Assembly: GCF_000718515.1 (NCBI RefSeq)
Contig: NZ_JNZS01000001.1
Coordinates: 62,001-126,000, forward strand
Direction of reading: 5' to 3'
DNA: 64,000 bases
From: Micromonospora parva
Lineage (GTDB): Bacteria > Actinomycetota > Actinomycetes > Mycobacteriales > Micromonosporaceae
In this document: positions 51,572 through 59,730 of the stretch, one piece after another
How positions within the stretch are numbered: the first letter of the stretch is position 1
Layout: each line of letters begins with the position of its first letter
Translations under genes and position numbers: made by a program
Notes under the pieces: generated by a model
The model's database searches: none
The model's input: only the letters and a program-made list of their open reading frames with translations
Told to the model about the DNA's origin: nothing

Positions 51572-52783
51572 CTATCCCGCCAGCTCGGCGCGGTACGCGG
51601 CGGACGCCCACGGCACCGCCAACTCGCTCGGCAGCGCCCCCCGCTCAGCCGACTGGCGCAACACGTCGACGACGCCCCGCAGGTGACGCACCCGCTGCCC
51701 GCCCTCGCCGTGGGTGGTCACGAGATCGCCGTCGAGCAGCCGGGGCTCCGGCGCCGGCCGCAGCGCGTCCAGCAGCGCGGTGAACGGCGCGGTACGGGCC
51801 AGCGGCGCGATCAGTGGCACGCCCACCGGATCGACCCGATGGGCGAGCAGGTTCTCCAGCAGCCCCAACCGCCCCGGCACCCGGCGGGTCACCACGTCCC
51901 CGGGCAGGCGCAACCGGTCGGTCGGGTACTCCAGCACCGCCCGCCCGGTCGTCCCGGTCACCACCACCTCGCCCGCCACGAACTCCTCCGCGGCCAGGGT
52001 CACCGCCACCAGCACCGGTGGCCCGGCACGGAACCGGACCCGCAGCACGGCGGTGTCCTCCACCTCGATCGGCCGGACCCGGTAGCGTTCCACCTCGATC
52101 GCGACCGGCCAGGGCGTCGCCCCGGCGAGCGCCTCGGCGATGGCCAGGCACTGCATCACCGCGTGCGCGAGCGGGTTGGCGAGCGCGCCGTCCAGCACCG
52201 GCCGGCCGTCCAGACTCCGACGACCGGCCCAGGGGGAGCGGGCGTAGTAGGCGTCCGGCCGTTGCCAGGCGGCGATGGTGGAGATGCCGGTGACAGTGCC
52301 CAACCGGCCGGCGGCCAGTGCGTCGGTCAACGCGGTGAGCGCCGCCGAGCCGAGCGCCTGGAAGCCGACCTGGGCCACCCGGCCGGCGGCGGCGAGCGCC
52401 CAGGCCAACTCCTCGTGCTCGGCCAGCGACAGCACCGGAGGCTTCTCCAGCAGCAGGTCCGCACCGGTGGCCAGGGCGTCGCGGGCGATCGTCAGGTGGG
52501 TGTGCGGCGGCGTGCAGATCACCACCACCTCCGGCCGGGTGGCGGCGAGCATCGCCCGGTGGTCGGTGAACACCGCCACCCCGGGCGGCACCGGGGCGGC
52601 CGGGTCGTCCTCCACCGGTCGTACGTCGACCAGGGCGACCAACCGCAGCCGACCGGCGTCGTGCAGGGGCGCGATCACCCGCCGGTGCCACCGACCGTGC
52701 CCGTTCGCCCCGATCACCGCCACCCGGGGCGGCGTCGCCCCGCTCACCGCCGACCGGCCGGTGTCGACCCGGTCACCGGGCAC
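51572..52783 (-). CDS. Gfo/Idh/MocA-family oxidoreductase (1)
   Basis: A 403-residue protein with a GTG start at 52783, overlapping the uxuB-like gene by 11 bases. The Rossmann fold has VAVIGANGHGRWHRRVIAPL, then VICTPPHTHLTIARDALATG and the catalytic-site lysine in LLLEKPPVLS. The C-terminal domain carries GRPVLDGALANPLAHAVMQCL, with the usual DxxxH pattern approximated. It probably oxidises or reduces a sugar or sugar acid with NAD(P). The exact substrate is unknown. Confidence 0.87.
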   Translation of the reverse strand: MPGDRVDTGRSAVSGATPPRVAVIGANGHGRWHRRVIAPLHDAGRLRLVALVDVRPVEDDPAAPVPPGVAVFTDHRAMLAATRPEVVVICTPPHTHLTIARDALATGADLLLEKPPVLSLAEHEELAWALAAAGRVAQVGFQALGSAALTALTDALAAGRLGTVTGISTIAAWQRPDAYYARSPWAGRRSLDGRPVLDGALANPLAHAVMQCLAIAEALAGATPWPVAIEVERYRVRPIEVEDTAVLRVRFRAGPPVLVAVTLAAEEFVAGEVVVTGTTGRAVLEYPTDRLRLPGDVVTRRVPGRLGLLENLLAHRVDPVGVPLIAPLARTAPFTALLDALRPAPEPRLLDGDLVTTHGEGGQRVRHLRGVVDVLRQSAERGALPSELAVPWASAAYRAELAG

Positions 52784-54266
52784 CGGCCAGGGTGGCCTCG
52801 ACGCCGTGCCGTTGCAACGCGGTCAGCCAGGCGATCACGTCGGCGCGCACGTCGTCGTCCTCGGCCACCTCCGCCGGGATGACCTCGCGCAACGCGAAGA
52901 CCGCGTCGACAGCGCCGGCCGGGGTCTGCACCCCGTCGTCCAGCGCGGCCCGGATCGGCCCGGCCAGGGGGTCCTGCAACGGCAGCGGCCGGCCGTCGTC
53001 GGCGTACCCCTGCGCGAAGCGCAACCAGGACGCCACGACCAGCGCGCCCCAGCGCGCGGACCGCCCGGTCGCGCGCAGGTCCGCGATGGTGTGCAGGACG
53101 CGCTGCGGCAGCTTCTGCGAGCCGTCGATCGCCACCTGCAGGGTGCGGTGGTGGATCGCCGGGTTGCCGAACCGGGCCAGGGCCTGCTCGCCGTAGTCGA
53201 CCACCCGGACCCCGTCCGGCGGGGTGAAGCTGGCCGCCACGTCCTCGGCGATCAGCCGGCGCAGCACGTCGCGCAGGTGCGGGATCTCCAGCGCGTCGGC
53301 GATCGTCTCCCGGCCGGCCAACGCCCCGAGGTACGCGATGGCCGAGTGCACACCGTTGAGGGTGCGCAGCTTCAGCCGCTCCCACGGGCCGGCGTCGTCG
53401 GTGAGCACCGCCCCGGCGAACTCCCAACCGGGCCGCCCACCCGGGAAGTCGTCCTCGATCACCCACTGCGCGTACGGTTCGGCGGCCACCGCGGCCAGGT
53501 CGGTCACGCCGAGCGCCCGGCGGGCCGCCTCGATCGTGCCCGGGGTGCTGGCCGGCACGATCCGGTCCACCATGGTGCCCGGGCAGGTGACGTTGCCGGC
53601 CACCCACTCGACCAGCCCGGCCGGCACCCCGGCCGCCCGGCCGACCGCCTGGTCGAGCATGCCGCGCAGCCGTCGACCGTTGGCCGGCAGATTGTCGCAG
53701 CTCACCACTGCCACCGGCCCGGCGTCCGCGGCCGCCCGGGCGGCCAGCCCGCGCAGCAGCAGACCCGGAACCGTGCGCGGGGGGCCGCCGCCGGCCAGGT
53801 CCGCGGCGAGCGCCGAGTCCGGGGACAGCTGGCCGGTCACCGGATCGAGCTGGTACGCCTTCTCGGTGACGGTCAGGGTCACCACGCGTACCGCCGGGTC
53901 GGCGATCAGCGCCACCACCGCGTCCGGGTCGCTGGGCGCGTGCCGCACGCCGCTCAGCGCGCCCACCACCTGGGTGGTGCTGCCGGCGGCGGAGAGGGTG
54001 CTGACGCTGAACAGGTTGTCCTGCGCGGCGAGCGCCTCGACCAGCGCGGTGCTGCGGGGGGCGACGGCCACGATGCCCCAGTCGCCGCCGGCCGCGCCGA
54101 CCGCCGCCTCGGTGAAGACGGCCTGGTGCGCCCGGTGGAACGCGCCGAGCCCCAGGTGCACGACGCCGGTCGGCACGGTGCCCGGCCGGATCAGGGGTCG
54201 GGCCTCGGCGGGCAGTCGGCGCAGCGCACCCAGGCCGAGCCGGGAGGCGCCGACGGTCACCGCCAT
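52773..54266 (-). CDS. uxuB: Mannitol dehydrogenase family protein, probably fructuronate reductase
   Basis: 497 residues. The N-terminal Rossmann segment is GVVHLGLGAFHRAHQAVF. The catalytic domain has the family motifs VSCDNLPANGRRL, LVEWVAGNVTCPGTMVDRIVP and KLRTLNGVHSAIAYLG, in which the catalytic lysine lies. The family includes mannitol 2-dehydrogenase, tagaturonate reductase and fructuronate reductase. The uronate isomerase two genes upstream argues for fructuronate to D-mannonate. It overlaps its neighbours by 10-11 bases. Confidence 0.85.
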   Translation of the reverse strand: MAVTVGASRLGLGALRRLPAEARPLIRPGTVPTGVVHLGLGAFHRAHQAVFTEAAVGAAGGDWGIVAVAPRSTALVEALAAQDNLFSVSTLSAAGSTTQVVGALSGVRHAPSDPDAVVALIADPAVRVVTLTVTEKAYQLDPVTGQLSPDSALAADLAGGGPPRTVPGLLLRGLAARAAADAGPVAVVSCDNLPANGRRLRGMLDQAVGRAAGVPAGLVEWVAGNVTCPGTMVDRIVPASTPGTIEAARRALGVTDLAAVAAEPYAQWVIEDDFPGGRPGWEFAGAVLTDDAGPWERLKLRTLNGVHSAIAYLGALAGRETIADALEIPHLRDVLRRLIAEDVAASFTPPDGVRVVDYGEQALARFGNPAIHHRTLQVAIDGSQKLPQRVLHTIADLRATGRSARWGALVVASWLRFAQGYADDGRPLPLQDPLAGPIRAALDDGVQTPAGAVDAVFALREVIPAEVAEDDDVRADVIAWLTALQRHGVEATLAGAR

Positions 54267-55561
54267 GCCGGACCGTCCGGGAAGCGGAACTCGGCGATCG
54301 ACGTGGGCTTCATGGTGGCGCTGTAACCGGGCCGCTCGGGCAGCAGGTAGCGCCCGTCGCGGGTCCGCACCGGGTCGACGAAGTGTTCGTGCAGGTGGTC
54401 GACGTACTCGATCATCCGGCCGTCCAGCCCCGTGCCCACCCGCAGGTAGTCGAAGATCGCCAGGTGCTGGACGTACTCGCAGAGGCCCACCCCGCCGGCG
54501 TGCGGGCAGACCGGAACGCCGAACTTCGCCGCCAGCAGCAGCTCGGCCAGGACCTCGTTGACGCCACCGACCCGGCAGGCGTCGACCTGCATCACGCCGA
54601 TCGCCTCGGCCTGGAGCAACTGCTTGAAGATCACCCGGTTGGCGGCCACCTCACCGGTGGCGACCCGGCAGCGCCCGCCGGTCAGCTCGTGCACCGCGCG
54701 GGCGATCCGGGCGTGCCCGAGGATGTCGTCGGCGTGGGTGGGCTCCTCGATCCAGTACGGGTCGACCTCGGCCAGCGCCGCCATCGCGGTGATCGCCTCG
54801 TCGACGTCCCAGACCTGGTTGGCGTCCATCATCAACAGCGCGTCCGGGCCGATCTCCTCGCGGATGATCCGGGCCCGCCGCAGGTCGTCGGCGAGCGGGC
54901 CGCCGACCTTCATCTTCATCGCCCGCCAGCCGTCGGCGTACGCCTGCCGGGTCAGCGCCCGCACCTTGTGGTCGGGGTAGCCGAGCCACCCGACCGAGGT
55001 GGTGTACGAAGGGAACCCACTCTGCTCAAGGGTGGCCAACCGGTCGGTCAGCCCGTCGCGTCCCTTGTCCAGGATGGCGGCCGCGTCGTCGGGGGTGAGC
55101 GCGTCGCTGATGTGCTTGAAGTCGACGCTGGCCACGAGCTCGTCGGTGGGCAGCTCGGCGAGGAAACGCCACATCGGCTTGCCGGCCAGCGTGGCCCGCA
55201 GGTCCCACACCGCGTTGACCAGCGCACCGGTCGCCATGTGGATGACGCCCTTCTCCGGGCCCAGCCAGCGCAGCTGCACGTCGGCGCTGAGCGAGCGCCA
55301 GAACGCCACCGGCTCGGCGGTGATCTCCTCGATGGTGCGCCCCCGCACGTGGTGGGCCAGGGCCCGCACCGCCGCGCAGGTGATCTCGTTGCCCCGGCCG
55401 TTGGTGAAGGTGAACCCGGCACCGGTCGGGCCGGCGTCGGTGCCCAGCTCGACGTACGTCGCCGAGTAGTCACCCCGGTTGATCGCGTCGGAGCCGTCGC
55501 CCCGGGCGGCGGTCGGGAACCGCACGTCGTGCACCTCGACGGAGGTGATGGTGGTGGTCAC
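54257..55561 (-). CDS. Enolase-superfamily sugar acid dehydratase, L-fuconate dehydratase type
   Basis: 434 residues. The capping-domain start TSVEVHDVRFPTA, GRGNEI, RWLGPEKGVIHMATGALVNA and TTSVGWLGYPDHK follow the FucD subgroup closely. The barrel carries the catalytic KMKVG lysine, metal ligands in LLMMDANQVWD, WIEEPT and ATGEVAANR, and CPHAGGVGLCEYVQHLA with the catalytic histidine. FucD enzymes dehydrate L-fuconate and some related aldonates. In this operon a mannonate dehydratase (UxuA) is missing and this enzyme sits exactly where it would be expected. It overlaps uxaC by four bases. Confidence 0.88.
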   Translation of the reverse strand: MTTTITSVEVHDVRFPTAARGDGSDAINRGDYSATYVELGTDAGPTGAGFTFTNGRGNEITCAAVRALAHHVRGRTIEEITAEPVAFWRSLSADVQLRWLGPEKGVIHMATGALVNAVWDLRATLAGKPMWRFLAELPTDELVASVDFKHISDALTPDDAAAILDKGRDGLTDRLATLEQSGFPSYTTSVGWLGYPDHKVRALTRQAYADGWRAMKMKVGGPLADDLRRARIIREEIGPDALLMMDANQVWDVDEAITAMAALAEVDPYWIEEPTHADDILGHARIARAVHELTGGRCRVATGEVAANRVIFKQLLQAEAIGVMQVDACRVGGVNEVLAELLLAAKFGVPVCPHAGGVGLCEYVQHLAIFDYLRVGTGLDGRMIEYVDHLHEHFVDPVRTRDGRYLLPERPGYSATMKPTSIAEFRFPDGPAWR

Positions 55562-56991
55562 TGGTCAACGCCTCCAAAGTTGAAGACCCGCCTGGGCAGC
55601 CGGTACGCCAGGTCGACGATGGTCTCGGCGGCCTCGTCCATCGGCAGCCGGTGCTCGGCGACGAGGCGGGCCAGGAAGCCGGCGTCGACCCGACGGGCCA
55701 CGTCGTGGCGGACCGGGATGGAGCAGAACGCCCGGGTGTCGTCGACGAAGCCGGCGGTGTTGTAGAACCCGGCGGTCTCGGTGACCGTCTCCCGGAACCG
55801 GCGCAGCACCTCGGGGGAGTCCAGGAACCACCAGGGCGCGCCGAGCAGCAGCGCGGCGTACCCGCCCGCGAGGGGCGCCAGCTCGCGGGTGAAGGTGTCC
55901 TCGTCGAGGGTGTAGAGGACCACCCGCAGCCGAGGGTCGTTGCCGTAGCGCTGCAGCAGCGGGGCGAGCGCGTGCACGTACTCGGTGGCCTGCGGGATGT
56001 CGCCGCCGACGTCACGCCCGTACCGGGCGTGCAACCACCGGTTGTGGTTGCGCACCGCGCCGGGGTGCAGCTGCATGACCAGGCCGTCGTCGAGTGACAT
56101 CCGGGCGAACTCCACGAGCATGTGCGCCCGGAACGCCTCCGCGTCGGCGGCATCGGCCTTGCCGCGCCGACCCCGGTCGTAGAGCCGCTCGGCCTCGGCC
56201 GGGGTGAGGTCCAGGGTGCGCGCGGTGGGGTGGCCGTGGTCCGAGGAGGTCGCGCCGGCGGCGATGAACGCGGCGCGCCGGGCCCGCAGCGCGGCCAGGT
56301 AGCCGGCGTACGTGCCGGTGTCCTCGCCGGCCCGGTCGCCGAGCCGGTCCACGTTCGTCGACCAGCCCTCGAACTCCATGTCCACCACGTCGTCGGGGCG
56401 GAACGTGGTGACCACCCGGCCGCCCGGCCCGCCCCACCCGTCGGCGGCGAGCTTGGCGTGCGCGGCGAGGTCGTCCAGCGGCGACTCGGTGGTGGCCAGG
56501 ACCTCGATGCCGAACCGCTCGAACAGCGCCCGGGGCCGGAAGTCCGGCTCGGCGAGCCGGGCCGCGATCTCGTCGTAGACGGCGTCGGCGGTGGCCGGGC
56601 CGAACACGGTGTGCACCCCGAACACGGTGCGGAAGGTCTGCTCCAGCCAGAGTCGCGACGGGGTGCCCCGGAACAGGTGCCAGTGCGCGGCGAAGCGTCG
56701 CCAGATGACCCGGCCGTCGGCCTCCACCGGGCTGCCGTCGCGGGTGGGCACCCCCAGCTCCGCCGGGGGTACGCCCTGACTGAGCAGCATCCGGGTCAGG
56801 TAGTGGTCGGGCACGATGAGCAGTCGCGCCGGGTCCGGGAAGGGGCGGTCCTCGGCCAGCAGGGCCGGGTCGACGTGCCCGTGCGGCGAGATGATGGGTT
56901 GTTCCGCCGCCAGGGCGTACAGCTCCCGGGCCAGCGCCCGTTGGCCCGGCTCGGGCGGCAGGAGCAGATCGGTGTGGTCGAACGTGGGCAC
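55558..56991 (-). CDS. uxaC: Uronate isomerase
   Basis: 477 residues, normal family length. The amidohydrolase-fold metal motif ISPHGHVDP is near residue 36. Other markers are DHYLTRMLLSQGV, the mid-protein RFGIEVLATTESPLDDL and the C-terminal LAYRLPRRVFNFGG. It converts D-glucuronate to D-fructuronate, or galacturonate to tagaturonate. It is the second gene of the minus-strand operon, with a 25-base gap from the upstream oxidoreductase. Confidence 0.93.
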   Translation of the reverse strand: MPTFDHTDLLLPPEPGQRALARELYALAAEQPIISPHGHVDPALLAEDRPFPDPARLLIVPDHYLTRMLLSQGVPPAELGVPTRDGSPVEADGRVIWRRFAAHWHLFRGTPSRLWLEQTFRTVFGVHTVFGPATADAVYDEIAARLAEPDFRPRALFERFGIEVLATTESPLDDLAAHAKLAADGWGGPGGRVVTTFRPDDVVDMEFEGWSTNVDRLGDRAGEDTGTYAGYLAALRARRAAFIAAGATSSDHGHPTARTLDLTPAEAERLYDRGRRGKADAADAEAFRAHMLVEFARMSLDDGLVMQLHPGAVRNHNRWLHARYGRDVGGDIPQATEYVHALAPLLQRYGNDPRLRVVLYTLDEDTFTRELAPLAGGYAALLLGAPWWFLDSPEVLRRFRETVTETAGFYNTAGFVDDTRAFCSIPVRHDVARRVDAGFLARLVAEHRLPMDEAAETIVDLAYRLPRRVFNFGGVDQ

Positions 56992-57016
56992 GGGGTGCGG
57001 CTCCTCGTCTGCGGTG

Positions 57017-58345
57017 TCAGCGGGGGGTGAGCAGGTCGGCGACCCGGACGGGTTGACCGGTCTCGAAGGACCGGTTCGCGGCCAGCCCGGTCAGCAGGGC
57101 CAACGCGCCGTCGTCGGCGGTCGCGGCGCGGCCCAGCGGGTCGGGTTGACCGCCGAGGAGCACCCCGGTCATCCGGGCGTCCGCGCCACCGTGCCCGTGC
57201 CGACTGCGGCCCTCCACCGGGATCTGCCGGGGCGGGGCCCAGAACGGGCGCACCGTCAGCGTCGCACCCCCGCCCTCGGGCGGCGCCTCGGCACCGTGCA
57301 GGGCCGCGCCCTTGACCGCGCCGGCGGTGCCCCGGTCGACGAAGTCGTTCTCGGCCACGTCCAGCTCCAGCCGGCCCCGGCTGCCGTTGACCATCACCCG
57401 GTAGCCCTCCCAGGGCGCGTACGCGGTGAGGTGGTAGGTCATGGTGGCGCCGGTGGAGTAGCGGGCCAGCACCGCCATGTCGTCCTCGATGCTCACCCCG
57501 GGCGCGAAGACGTTGCGGTCGCGCTGGTAGCCGTCCTCGGCCTCGGCGTCGAGGTACAGCTCGCGCAGCCGGGGGTGCGCGTCCAGGCGCAGCGCGAACG
57601 GGTCGTCGGCGGCGGCGGGGGAGCCGTGCGCCCGGTCGTAGTCGCGGGCGTAGCCGTGCCGGCGGCCCTCCTCGCCGTAGAAGAAGAGCCGGCCGGCCGC
57701 GTACACCTCGACGGGGGTGGCGGCCAGCCACCAGTTGACCAGGTCGAAGTGGTGGCTGGCCTTGTGCACCATCAGCCCACCGGAGGTGGCCTTGTCGCGG
57801 TGCCAGCGGCGGAAGTAGTCGGCACCGTGGCGGACGTCCAGCAGCCACTCGAAGTGCACCGAGCCGATCTCGCCGACCGCGCCCTCGGCGAGCAGCCGGC
57901 GGACCTGTTCGTGCAGCGGGTTGTAGCGGTAGTTGAACGCGACGGTCACCCGGCCGCCGGTCTCGCTCACCGTGTCCAGGATGCGCCGGCAGCGTGCCGC
58001 GTCCACTGTCATCGGCTTCTCGGTGACGACGTCCCGGCCGGCGCGCAGCGCGGCCACCACGTACTCGTCGTGGGTGACGTCCACGCTGGTGACCAGAACG
58101 ACGTCGACGCGCTCCTTGTCCAGCATCGCCGCGAAGTCGGCGGCCGGGTACGTGGGCACCGGGCGGTGGCCCAGCTCGGTCAGCCAGCGGTTGTGCGCGT
58201 CCATCCGGGCCTGGTTGGTGTCGGCGAAGGCGACCAGCTCGGTGGTGTCGGCGTGGTCGAGCACCAGCGCCCGGACGAACATCTCCGCCCGCGCGCCGGT
58301 GCCCACCACGGCGTACCGGACCCGTCCGGCGGCTCTCGGTGACAT
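57017..58345 (-). CDS. Gfo/Idh/MocA-family oxidoreductase (2), first gene of uronate operon
   Basis: 442 residues from ATG 58345, with GGGAGG ten bases upstream. The frame extends to 58393 but that would cover the operator. The Rossmann motif is YAVVGTGARAEMFVRALV, then VLVTSVDVTHDEYVVAALRAG and the EKP triad VVTEKPMTVD. The C-terminal domain has GGLMVHKASHHFDLVNWWL, with the catalytic histidine. It is a larger subgroup than the other oxidoreductase here. Its gene faces the LacI regulator gene, and a palindrome lies 22 bases before the start codon. Confidence 0.88.
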   Translation of the reverse strand: MSPRAAGRVRYAVVGTGARAEMFVRALVLDHADTTELVAFADTNQARMDAHNRWLTELGHRPVPTYPAADFAAMLDKERVDVVLVTSVDVTHDEYVVAALRAGRDVVTEKPMTVDAARCRRILDTVSETGGRVTVAFNYRYNPLHEQVRRLLAEGAVGEIGSVHFEWLLDVRHGADYFRRWHRDKATSGGLMVHKASHHFDLVNWWLAATPVEVYAAGRLFFYGEEGRRHGYARDYDRAHGSPAAADDPFALRLDAHPRLRELYLDAEAEDGYQRDRNVFAPGVSIEDDMAVLARYSTGATMTYHLTAYAPWEGYRVMVNGSRGRLELDVAENDFVDRGTAGAVKGAALHGAEAPPEGGGATLTVRPFWAPPRQIPVEGRSRHGHGGADARMTGVLLGGQPDPLGRAATADDGALALLTGLAANRSFETGQPVRVADLLTPR

Positions 58346-58366
58346 GCGGTGCGCCTCCCGTGGTGC

Positions 58367-58380
58367 TGCAAAGGTTTGCA
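58367..58380. promoter_or_regulatory. LacI-type operator candidate for the minus-strand uronate operon
   Basis: TGCAAA GG TTTGCA is a perfect 6-2-6 palindrome between 22 and 35 bases upstream of the operon's first start codon. It shares GCAA and TTTGC half-sites with the element at 58519-58530 near the LacI gene, as expected if one LacI protein binds both. Confidence 0.7.
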
Positions 58381-58507
58381 ATGAAGTAATCACGATCGAT
58401 CCGTTGGCGTCAACGACGGCGACGGGATCGGCGTTATATGTCAGGTTTTGTGCGGCGGCAGCTCACCAAGGGGAGCGTGGGTGCAACAAAGCCGTAATCA
58501 TTGACCG

Positions 58508-58536
58508 TTGACACTGGCGCAACCGTTTGCATTAAT
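58508..58536 (+). promoter_or_regulatory. Promoter of the LacI/importer operon with embedded operator
   Basis: A consensus -35 TTGACA (58508-58513) and a -10-like ATTAAT (58531-58536) are 17 bases apart. The spacer contains GCAACCGTTTGC (58519-58530), a near-palindrome with one mismatched pair, positioned so that a bound repressor would block RNA polymerase. The predicted transcript start falls near 58543. Confidence 0.65.
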
Positions 58537-58580
58537 GGGCCACACCCGTGACCGCCACCACATCGGACGAAGGGGCCGCC

Positions 58581-59711
58581 GTGCCAGTCACCATCCGGGA
58601 CGTCGCCCGGGCGTCCGGTGTGCACATCTCCACCGTGTCCCGCACCTTCTCCGCGCCGCACCTGGTCAACCCGGAGACCCGGGTGCGGGTGCTGGCCTGC
58701 GCGGAGGATCTGGGCTATCGGCCGAACCGCGCCGCCCGGGCCCTGATCACCGGGCGGACGCACAACATCGGGCTGATCATCGCGGACATCGCGAACCCGT
58801 TCTTCCCACCGCTGATCAAGGCGGCGGAGAGCCAGGCCCGGCACCGCGACTACCACGTCTTCGTGGCCGACACCAACGAGGACCCGACCGCCGAGGAAGA
58901 GCTGGTCCACGCGCTGGCCAAGCAGGTCGACGGGGTGCTGCTGTGCAGCCCACGGATGAGCAACAGCCTGATCGAGCAGCTCAGCCGCGAGGTGCCACTG
59001 GTCGTGGTGAACCGCCAGGTGACCGGCCTGCCCTGCGTGCTGATGGACGTCGGTCAGGGTGCCCGATCGGCGATCGAGCACCTGGTCGGCCTGGGGCACC
59101 GCAGCATCGCGCTGCTCGGTGGCCCGCGCAGCTCATGGACCAACCGGGAGATGCGCCGTGCCGCCAGCGCGGCCGCCCGAGCCGGTGGCGCCGAGCTGAC
59201 CGTGCTCGGCCCCAACGCGCCCACCGAGGTCGGCGGCTCGGCCATCGCCGAGCAGGTGCGACGCAGCGGCGTGTCGGCGGTGCTCGCCTACAACGACCTG
59301 ATGGCGATCGGCCTGATCGAAGGGCTGGACGCGCTCGGGGTCCGGGTGCCGCAGGAGGTGAGCGTCGTCGGGGTCGACGACATCACCCTGAGCCGGCTCA
59401 CCCGACCCAAGCTGACGACGGTGGCCACACCCACCGGGGCCGCCGGCCGGACGGCCGTCGACATGCTGCTGCAACAGGACATCGAATCACCGCGCGGTGC
59501 GCGGGGGTCCGGTGCCGGCACGGCGCTCGGCGTCCGTCGTACCACCGCACAGGTAATGCTCCAGACCGACCTGGTCATCCGCGACTCGACCGGCCCGGGC
59601 CCGTACGCCCGGCCGGCACGTCCCCTGGCCGCGCCGCGTGGCCCGGACCCGCATTGCCCTGCGGGCCCGGGCACCCCGACCACGGCCACCGGTGACGCCG
59701 TCGCCTCCTAA
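58581..59711 (+). CDS. LacI-family transcriptional regulator
   Basis: About 376 residues. The LacI helix-turn-helix opens the protein: VTIRDVARASGVHISTVSRTFS, then NRAARALITGRTHNIGLII. The ligand domain has VDGVLLCSPRMSNSL and NDLMAIGLIEGLDALGVRVPQEVSVVGVDDI. I prefer GTG 58581, which has GAAGGGG upstream. GTG 58548 would lie only about five bases after the predicted transcript start. The C-terminal 45 residues after VIRDST are an unusual Pro/Gly/Ala-rich tail. It probably represses both the divergent uronate operon and its own importer operon until a uronate-type inducer appears. Confidence 0.92.
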   Translation: MPVTIRDVARASGVHISTVSRTFSAPHLVNPETRVRVLACAEDLGYRPNRAARALITGRTHNIGLIIADIANPFFPPLIKAAESQARHRDYHVFVADTNEDPTAEEELVHALAKQVDGVLLCSPRMSNSLIEQLSREVPLVVVNRQVTGLPCVLMDVGQGARSAIEHLVGLGHRSIALLGGPRSSWTNREMRRAASAAARAGGAELTVLGPNAPTEVGGSAIAEQVRRSGVSAVLAYNDLMAIGLIEGLDALGVRVPQEVSVVGVDDITLSRLTRPKLTTVATPTGAAGRTAVDMLLQQDIESPRGARGSGAGTALGVRRTTAQVMLQTDLVIRDSTGPGPYARPARPLAAPRGPDPHCPAGPGTPTTATGDAVAS

Positions 59712-59730
59712 TGCCGAGGAGTGAGCGCAC

